A stretch of DNA of 6,739 bases, taken from the NCBI GenBank assembly GCA_018715545.1, contig DVLK01000089.1, positions 1 through 6,739 on the forward strand, given 5' to 3'. Below the pieces are notes generated by a model, which was given only the letters and a program-made list of their open reading frames with translations, did no database searches and was not told the origin of the DNA. This document shows positions 1 through 4,264 of this stretch, piece after piece. A program made the position numbers and the translations under genes. The stretch is from Candidatus Caccovivens faecavium (GTDB lineage: Bacteria; Bacillota; Clostridia; Christensenellales; UBA1242). Position 1 is the first letter of the stretch, and the number at the start of each line of letters is the position of its first letter.

Positions 1-51
1 TAATTTTTTCTAATATTCATCATGTTTATAATAATTATTTTAAATGTTTAT

Positions 52-88
52 TTGTTTATCAATTATTTTTTGTCTTTAATAAGACAAA
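52..88 (+). promoter_or_regulatory. Candidate promoter with overlapping inverted repeat (possible operator)
   Basis: A -35-like TTGTTT (52-57) is followed after 17 bases by TTTAAT (75-80), which is 5 of 6 to the TATAAT consensus. An inverted repeat with perfect 8-base arms, TTTGTCTT (69-76) and AAGACAAA (81-88), around a 4-base centre covers the -10 box and the expected start site near 87. An inverted repeat over a -10 box is a common arrangement for a repressor operator. It has no T-run on its 3' side on either strand, so it does not look like an intrinsic terminator. The -35 matches only 3 of 6, and promoter function is inferred from sequence alone. Confidence 0.4.
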
Positions 89-200
89 GCGAGCAATGTG
101 CTTACTTATAGACTAATTTTTCAAAGGAAAGTTATTAAAATGCTTTTCTTTTTTTTAATTTTAATGTATTATATATCTAAGGAAATTATTGTAAGAAGGG

Positions 201-206
201 AAGGAG
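201..206 (+). promoter_or_regulatory. Ribosome binding site of the ABC-like gene
   Basis: AAGGAG lies 5 bases before the ATG at 212 and is the strongest Shine-Dalgarno match in the region. It decides the start: the same frame is open back to a GTG at 98 and contains an ATG at 140, but neither has a site of this quality. A weaker GGA at 126-128 lies 11 bases before the 140 ATG. Confidence 0.75.
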
Positions 207-211
207 ATAAT

Positions 212-856
212 ATGCTATCAATCAAAAATTTGTTTTTGAAATACACTAAGGAATATTATGCTTTAAATAATATCAATCTCGATGTGGCAGTCGGAGAAAG
301 TGTAGCTCTTGTTGGGGAACAAAATAGTGGTAAGACAAGTTTGCTACGGGTGATTGCAAAGCTTGAAAATTACGATAGTGGTGAGATTTATATTAACAAA
401 ATACCTCTTAAAAAGGTTGATTTTAAAACGGATGTCAGTGTTGGTTATGTTCCATACTGTCCAGTCTTTTTGGAAAATAAAACCGTTTATGAAAATTTTA
501 AGTATATCTTATTAAAGAAAGGCGTTAAAGAAGCCGAGGCTGAAAAGATGATAAATAACGCAATAATAGAGTTTTCCATAGAAAAGCTTAGAGATGTTAA
601 ACTTAAAAATATAAGGATTGAAGATAAGTATATTCTTTCGCTTATTAGATTGTCTTTTAGACCGATAGATCTACTTTTAGTCGATAACATATTTGACGAA
701 ATTTCAGGTGTATATATAGATGCGATTTTAAGCATGATTAAAAAGCTGAAATCTCAGAAAACTACCTTGATATTAGCTACTACAAGACCTGAAATAGCTG
801 ATAAAATTTGCAAGCGTAAAGTTTTCTTTGAAAATGGTTGTATTGTTGATGATTGA
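212..856 (+). CDS. Degenerate ABC-transporter-type ATP-binding protein
   Basis: This 214-residue protein has the length and layout of a single ABC nucleotide-binding domain. Seen directly: an aromatic residue at the A-loop position (about Tyr11), a full Walker A P-loop GEQNSGKT (35-42), the conserved 'SGEIYI' strand after it (about 56-61), and a hydrophobic Walker B strand LLLVD (154-158). Other hallmarks are replaced. The Q-loop Gln position is Tyr82, no LSGGQ signature is present (IRIED-like sequence near 135-139), the Walker B catalytic Glu is Asn159, and the H-switch His is Thr191. The protein may therefore bind ATP but hydrolyse it poorly or not at all. No permease gene is adjacent in the window, so a transport role is unproven; a regulatory or pseudo-ATPase partner role is possible. 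An upstream in-frame start at 140 would add a hydrophobic segment but has a weaker ribosome site. The frame is intact, which argues against a recent pseudogene. Confidence 0.85.
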   Translation: MLSIKNLFLKYTKEYYALNNINLDVAVGESVALVGEQNSGKTSLLRVIAKLENYDSGEIYINKIPLKKVDFKTDVSVGYVPYCPVFLENKTVYENFKYILLKKGVKEAEAEKMINNAIIEFSIEKLRDVKLKNIRIEDKYILSLIRLSFRPIDLLLVDNIFDEISGVYIDAILSMIKKLKSQKTTLILATTRPEIADKICKRKVFFENGCIVDD

Positions 857-965
857 TAAGTTTGATTATTTCATGTTAAATACTAACTAAATACAATTTA
901 ATTTAGAATTACAATTTTGGAAGTGCTTTTTGGATTATTCAAGCGCATTGTTGTATTGGCTAATT

Positions 966-990
966 ATACGGATTTGTATCCGTATTTTTT
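966..990 (+). terminator. Rho-independent terminator
   Basis: A perfect 8-bp stem, ATACGGAT (966-973) and ATCCGTAT (978-985), with a TTGT tetraloop is followed directly by TTTTT (986-990). It lies about 110 bases after the ABC-like gene stop and probably ends that transcript. On the minus strand the hairpin is followed by AATTAG rather than a T-run, so it would be a poor terminator for the convergent small gene. The stretch 857-965 before it shows no credible coding sequence. Confidence 0.85.
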
Positions 991-1004
991 ATAGGCGTAT
1001 ATTG

Positions 1005-1322
1005 CTACATTTCATCAAGGTAGTTTTGATTTTTTATAGTTACCTTTTTTTCATCCTTATTGTTCTTTTCTTCTTTTGTCATATTGTTCATGATTTGTGA
1101 AAACATTTCATTTTTATTCAGCCCTTTTCCAAGAAGAAGAGGTAACAGGTCATTTATATTTTTATTTGAAAAAAGATTGCTCAAATTTGGAAGATTGCCA
1201 AGATTTGGGAAGCTGTTAGGTGTTGAGGTGTTTGTTTCCGATTTGTTCTGTGACAAATTTTCCTCACTTATTTTTCCATCTTTCATAATTATACCTTTTG
1301 GGTAGTAACTAAAATTATCCAT
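1005..1322 (-). CDS. Small Asn-rich hypothetical protein
   Basis: I do not recognise a named family. The 105-residue product is hydrophilic at both ends. Its middle (about 38-53) has short Asn-Leu repeats, PNLGNL followed by PNLSNL. Next come a Leu-rich patch, NDLLPLLLGKGLNKNE (57-72), a probable helix FSQIMNNM (74-81), and a Lys/Glu-rich tail ending NYLDEM. The Asn/Lys/Glu make-up suits a real protein of this genome, while the opposite-strand frame gives an implausible Phe/Arg-rich product. No signal peptide or clear membrane segment is visible. The ATG at 1322 has no Shine-Dalgarno site; an internal ATG at 1286 (Met13) is preceded by AAAGG seven bases away and may be the true start. The gene diverges from the 89-residue protein gene across 80 bases and may share regulation with it. 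Its 3' end has no good terminator on this strand. Confidence 0.6.
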   Translation of the reverse strand: MDNFSYYPKGIIMKDGKISEENLSQNKSETNTSTPNSFPNLGNLPNLSNLFSNKNINDLLPLLLGKGLNKNEMFSQIMNNMTKEEKNNKDEKKVTIKNQNYLDEM

Positions 1323-1346
1323 ATACTATTTATATGTTATTAATTT

Positions 1347-1357
1347 CACAATTTGTG
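1347..1357. repeat. 11-bp dyad in divergent intergenic region
   Basis: CACAA and TTGTG flank one central T midway between the divergent genes at 1322 (minus) and 1403 (plus). Its position would suit a shared regulator site, but such a short AT-rich dyad can arise by chance. I could not place a convincing sigma-A promoter for either gene in this 80-base gap. Confidence 0.25.
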
Positions 1358-1402
1358 TAAAAAAAGAAAAATTTTGGCATATATTGTAAGTAGAGAGGGA
1401 AT

Positions 1403-1672
1403 ATGAAGCTTAGTGATTTCGCCAAAAATGGTAATTTAGAGGAAAAGGAAAGCGTCAAAGATGACATAAACAAGAAATATGATGAGCTTAAAGATTTATC
1501 ACATGACGAGTTACTTTCGCGCTTGAAAAGTGAGATTGAAAGACAAAAAGAGGCGGGTGAGTTTAATTATGACGCGCTTATTTCTTCTTTAAACGCCATA
1601 AAAATGTATTTGCCTAGTGGAACATACGAGAATATGATAAGGATAATTGATGAGATAAATGGAAAAAATTGA
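1403..1672 (+). CDS. Small helical hypothetical protein, co-translated with subtilase
   Basis: This 89-residue charged protein is not one I recognise. The start ATG follows AGAGG (1394-1398) with a 4-base spacer, a good ribosome site. The N-terminal 28 residues are polar and probably flexible. The rest reads as three amphipathic helices, by eye about 32-51 (DELLSRLKSEIERQK), 56-70 (YDALISSLNAIKMYL) and 73-86 (TYENMIRIIDEI), with a Pro-Ser-Gly turn between the second and third. There is no Cys, signal peptide or membrane segment. The last 14 bases overlap the start of the subtilase gene, which has no good ribosome site of its own, so the two are probably translationally coupled. A role linked to the protease (cofactor, inhibitor or adaptor) is an inference from context only. 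Confidence 0.8.
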   Translation: MKLSDFAKNGNLEEKESVKDDINKKYDELKDLSHDELLSRLKSEIERQKEAGEFNYDALISSLNAIKMYLPSGTYENMIRIIDEINGKN

Positions 1673-2798
1673 TAAAAGATTGTTTGGGTTAATTTCTTGT
1701 CTAGCGCAAGGGAATAAGATAGGATGTTTTATCTATTATAACAACAAAGAGCGCTTAAAGCGTTTTCTTAAAATGCAAAATATACATATAGAAAATGAAT
1801 ATTTATTCATTAGGGCTATTTATTGTCATGCAACAAAAGAAGAGATATTTTCGCTATCAAGGCTTGAAACTGTGGAATACATATCATCACTTACTATTGC
1901 AAGTTATCAAATGAAAATATCAAAGGAAATTTTAAAAACGCAAAGCTTTAACCTTACAGGTAAGGGTGTAGGTGTTGCATTTATTGATACTGGTATAGCA
2001 CCACATTGCGATTTCATGCTGACAGAAAATCGCGTAAAAATCTTTAAAGATTTTGTGAAAAATAAAAAAAATTTCTATGATGATAATGGTCACGGAACTT
2101 TTGTCTGTGGTGTGTGCGCGGGAGGTGGCTATTTATCAAATTTTAAGTATGGCGGAATAGCTCCAAAAGCTAATTTGTATGTATTAAAGGCGCTCGGCGA
2201 AACAGGAGAGGCAACAGCGAATAAAATCTTAGATGCGATGGAATGGGTCTATGATAATCATGATAGATTTAACATAAAGGTTGTCTGTATGAGTTTTGGT
2301 AGCGAACCAATAGGTTACAATGATCCTATCATGCAAGGGGCCAATGCTCTATGGAAAGATGGTGTTGTTGTGGTGGCTGCTGCGGGGAATAGTGGACCAA
2401 ATGAAAGCACAATCAAGTCACCAGGTATAAGTCCAGAAATTATCACTGTCGGCGGTTTTGATGATAATCGTTTTGATGACAGTTCTTATAATAAGGATTT
2501 TTTTGAAATGGCATCGTTTTCCTCGCGCGGACCTGCGCTGAGGCATTATAAGCCTGATGTTGTTGCACCAAGTGTAGACATTATCTCTTGTGGTCGAAAA
2601 AATTTTTATACTCGTTTAAGTGGAACAAGTGTGGCAACGCCAATGATTGCAGGTGTGGTCTGTTTGATGTTTGAGCGTTTTCCAAGGTTAAGGCCGAATG
2701 AAGCAAAGTTTAGGCTACTAAGAGGTTGCCAAAGCATTGGCTTTGATGCCAACAGTGAAGGGTATGGTGTGCCAAATTTATCAAGGATTTTAAAATAA
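1659..2798 (+). CDS. Intracellular subtilisin-type serine protease (S8 family, AprX-like)
   Basis: This 379-residue subtilase has the complete catalytic set: Asp110 in FIDTGIAPH, His145 in NGHGTFVCG, oxyanion Asn244 in AAAGNSGP, and nucleophile Ser324 in SGTSVATPMIAG. The SFSSRGP motif (287-292) is also characteristic of subtilases. The N-terminus has no signal peptide. Residues about 48-83, including the EEIFSLSRLETVEYI stretch, resemble an I9-type propeptide fold that inhibits and assists folding of the protease. About ten Cys residues and the lack of a secretion signal support a cytosolic location, as for AprX/Isp-type enzymes. The C-terminus stops soon after the catalytic domain, so there is no wall anchor or extra domain. 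The start overlaps the upstream 89-residue gene by 14 bases and has only a weak TGAG nearby, suggesting translation by coupling. The physiological substrate cannot be read from the sequence. Confidence 0.95.
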   Translation: MEKIDKRLFGLISCLAQGNKIGCFIYYNNKERLKRFLKMQNIHIENEYLFIRAIYCHATKEEIFSLSRLETVEYISSLTIASYQMKISKEILKTQSFNLTGKGVGVAFIDTGIAPHCDFMLTENRVKIFKDFVKNKKNFYDDNGHGTFVCGVCAGGGYLSNFKYGGIAPKANLYVLKALGETGEATANKILDAMEWVYDNHDRFNIKVVCMSFGSEPIGYNDPIMQGANALWKDGVVVVAAAGNSGPNESTIKSPGISPEIITVGGFDDNRFDDSSYNKDFFEMASFSSRGPALRHYKPDVVAPSVDIISCGRKNFYTRLSGTSVATPMIAGVVCLMFERFPRLRPNEAKFRLLRGCQSIGFDANSEGYGVPNLSRILK

Positions 2799-2841
2799 AA
2801 ATTCAATATCTTTTTAAATATTAGATAAAAATCGACAAAAA

Positions 2842-2864
2842 ATGAGCGAATTGTTAAAGCTCAT
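2842..2864. terminator. Bidirectional rho-independent terminator between convergent genes
   Basis: ATGAGC (2842-2847) pairs with GCTCAT (2859-2864) around an 11-base loop. On the plus strand the stem is followed, after one A, by seven T (2866-2872), ending the subtilase transcript. On the minus strand it is followed by a T-run made by A2837-A2842, ending the murG transcript. The hairpin overlaps the last codons and stop of murG (stop at 2854-2856), so coding and termination signals share bases. Confidence 0.75.
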
Positions 2865-3876
2865 ATTTTTTTATTAATTCTAAAATTGCTTCATTTGCAT
2901 CTATTTTTTCGATTTTTTTTAAATTTTTAACCGTTTTTTTATAATTTTTTAGTAAATTTAATAAATTTTCTTTAATATTTAAATAATCAGCGTCTTCCTC
3001 TTCAATGCATTTGGCATATCCATTTTTTTCAAAATATTTAGCATTTTCTATTTGGTCGCCTCGCGAAATTTGTTTTGAAAGTGGAACTAAAAGCATTGGC
3101 AAATTAAGCACTTTTAATTCGTTGGTTACACCACTGCCAGCCCTTGATAAAACAACGTCTGCTGTGGCATAGAAATCTTCAATATGCTCAGTATATGGCA
3201 CTCCGTAATAATTTTCGTGCTTAACTTCTTTCCCATTTTTGCCGTAAATATGTAGTACAAAAAAATGCTTTGTTAGGTCATCTAAATTATTATATACTAG
3301 ATTGTTCAAAAAGCGGGCGCCACTACTTCCGCCAAGTACTAATAGAAAGGGCAAGTCACTTTTTATAGCTAGCTTTTTTCCATTTATTATCTTTTTTCGA
3401 ATAGGCTGACCAGTATAAATGCATTTTTCCCTTTTTGCTGTTTCAGGGAATGTGGTGCACATGCAATCGCAATATTTCAATATTACTTTATTGGCTAGCC
3501 CTAAACTTAAATCACTTTCGTGGCTTATTACTGGAACTTTTAATTTATGCGCAGATATGGCGACAGGTACTGATACAAATCCGCCTTTTGCAAAAACAAT
3601 ATTTGGCTTAACTTTTTTAATTTCTTTCTTTGTCTGCCTTATGGATGAAATGAGTTTAAAAGGAAGCATTAAGTTTCTAAGTGTCATCTTTCTTTCAAAT
3701 TTGACAACTGGTATCTCGTGATATGTAATAGATGAGTATTGTTTTAAAATTTCTTTTTCCATACCGTTACTGCCAAAATAATGTATTTCGTGATCTTTTT
3801 CTAGGTCGCTTATAAGTGCCAAGGCGGGATAGACATGACCGGCTGTGCCTCCACCTGTTAAAATTATCTTTTTCAT
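2854..3876 (-). CDS. murG: UDP-N-acetylglucosamine:lipid I N-acetylglucosaminyltransferase MurG
   Basis: MurG transfers GlcNAc from UDP-GlcNAc to membrane lipid I, making lipid II for peptidoglycan, at the inner face of the membrane. The 340-residue product has the GT28/GT-B layout. The N-terminal glycine loop is GGGTAGHVYPALA (8-20). The acceptor-side segment KGGFVSVPVA (97-106) is followed by SHESD (118-122). The linker motif is TGQPIR (155-160). The C-terminal donor domain has GGSSGARFLNN (182-192), SRAGSGVTNEL (244-254, with the UDP-GlcNAc-binding Glu at 253) and SRGDQIENAK (271-280). The RGDQI-NA form is one I associate with clostridial MurG. The start ATG follows AGAGG (3881-3885) by four bases. 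No other division or cell-wall gene adjoins it, so it sits outside the usual dcw cluster here. Length is slightly short of the common 355-360 but no motif is missing. Confidence 0.97.
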   Translation of the reverse strand: MKKIILTGGGTAGHVYPALALISDLEKDHEIHYFGSNGMEKEILKQYSSITYHEIPVVKFERKMTLRNLMLPFKLISSIRQTKKEIKKVKPNIVFAKGGFVSVPVAISAHKLKVPVISHESDLSLGLANKVILKYCDCMCTTFPETAKREKCIYTGQPIRKKIINGKKLAIKSDLPFLLVLGGSSGARFLNNLVYNNLDDLTKHFFVLHIYGKNGKEVKHENYYGVPYTEHIEDFYATADVVLSRAGSGVTNELKVLNLPMLLVPLSKQISRGDQIENAKYFEKNGYAKCIEEEDADYLNIKENLLNLLKNYKKTVKNLKKIEKIDANEAILELIKKYEL

Positions 3877-3912
3877 ATAACCTCTAATTTAGTTTGTTTG
3901 TCTTTTTTAATT

Positions 3913-3941
3913 TTTATGTAGTTTTATGTTGTTTTTGTTAA
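3913..3941 (-). promoter_or_regulatory. Candidate sigma-A promoter for murG
   Basis: On the minus strand TTAACA (3941-3936, 5 of 6 to TTGACA) is followed after 17 bases by CATAAA (3918-3913, 4 of 6). The start would fall near 3906, leaving a leader of about 30 bases that includes the AGAGG ribosome site. Parts of the promoter lie in a 9-base inverted repeat (3922-3930 and 3944-3952). The region is so AT-rich that chance matches are likely. Confidence 0.4.
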
Positions 3942-4128
3942 TAAACATAAAAATACTGCGCTGGTTATTTATCGTTTAGTGATAATTAAGTTTGCGTTTT
4001 TTAATAATACTAAAAAACAAAGATGTTTAAATATGCACTTAAATGTATAACTATACGCAATATTGCTATTAGCTTTTGTCATATTAATGTTCTATAAATT
4101 TGAGATTAATAGTAAGAATTTGCAAAAA

Positions 4129-4172
4129 TTGTCAAAAATCATTTTTTTATTTTTATACTTTTGTGATATAAT
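4129..4172 (+). promoter_or_regulatory. Candidate extended -10 promoter for parE
   Basis: A perfect TATAAT (4167-4172) is preceded by TG one base upstream (4164-4165), the extended -10 form that can work without a good -35. The hexamer 17 bases upstream (TTTTTA, 4144-4149) is weak. A second option overlaps it: TTGTCA (4129-4134, 5 of 6) with TATACT (4154-4159, 5 of 6) at a long 19-base spacer. Start near 4179 would give a leader of about 85 bases before the parE ATG. Confidence 0.6.
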
Positions 4173-4254
4173 CTAATAGGAAATTACTTTTTGAATTTTT
4201 ATCAAATTGCATGTATAAGTTACTTTCGCTAAATATTTTATACATATTAAAAAT

Positions 4255-4258
4255 GGAG
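4255..4258 (+). promoter_or_regulatory. Ribosome binding site fixing the parE start
   Basis: GGAG lies six bases before the ATG at 4265. Two upstream in-frame ATGs (4211 and 4253) lack such a site, and the 4253 ATG overlaps the GGAG itself. The resulting N-terminus, MAEKNYESKDIVVLEG, is like that of other type IIA topoisomerase B subunits. Confidence 0.8.
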
Positions 4259-4264
4259 AACGCT

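Larger units (their letters stand above)
3877..4264. other. Gene-free divergent regulatory region between murG and parE
   Basis: This 388-base AT-rich stretch holds no credible coding sequence. It contains a candidate murG promoter on the minus strand, a candidate parE promoter on the plus strand, and several small dyads: 9-base arms TTTTATGTT (3922-3930) and AACATAAAA (3944-3952); 8-base arms GTTTTTTA (3996-4003) and TAAAAAAC (4011-4018); GTATA-AC-TATAC (4045-4056); and GCAATATTGC (4057-4066). The last two adjoin. I see no TTATCCACA-type DnaA box and no riboswitch or T-box pattern. Confidence 0.7.

Noticed and set aside
98..211. Longer start (GTG 98) for the ABC-like gene as the primary start
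   Set aside because: No ribosome site before 98, and AAGGAG sits ideally before ATG 212, where ABC domain similarity also begins.
900..990. Possible small RNA ending at the 966-990 terminator
   Set aside because: TACAAT boxes occur at 892-897 and 910-915 but neither has an acceptable -35, so the hairpin is more simply the terminator of the upstream gene.
1060..1305. Plus-strand ORF of 81 codons opposite the small minus-strand gene
   Set aside because: Its product is rich in Phe and Arg without any recognisable pattern, and the opposite strand has typical composition for this genome.
1371..1390. TTGGCATATATTGT as a sigma-54 or sporulation-sigma promoter before the 89-residue gene
   Set aside because: The GG to GC spacing of sigma-54 does not fit, and although CATATATT resembles sigma-E/K -10 boxes, no matching -35 is visible.
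3877..4264. Chromosomal origin near a gyrB-like gene
   Set aside because: No DnaA boxes, and no dnaA, dnaN or recF nearby; the B subunit is more ParE-like.
4211..4264. Upstream start at ATG 4211 for the topoisomerase
   Set aside because: It lacks a ribosome site, and the added residues do not match the family; GGAG before 4265 is well placed.
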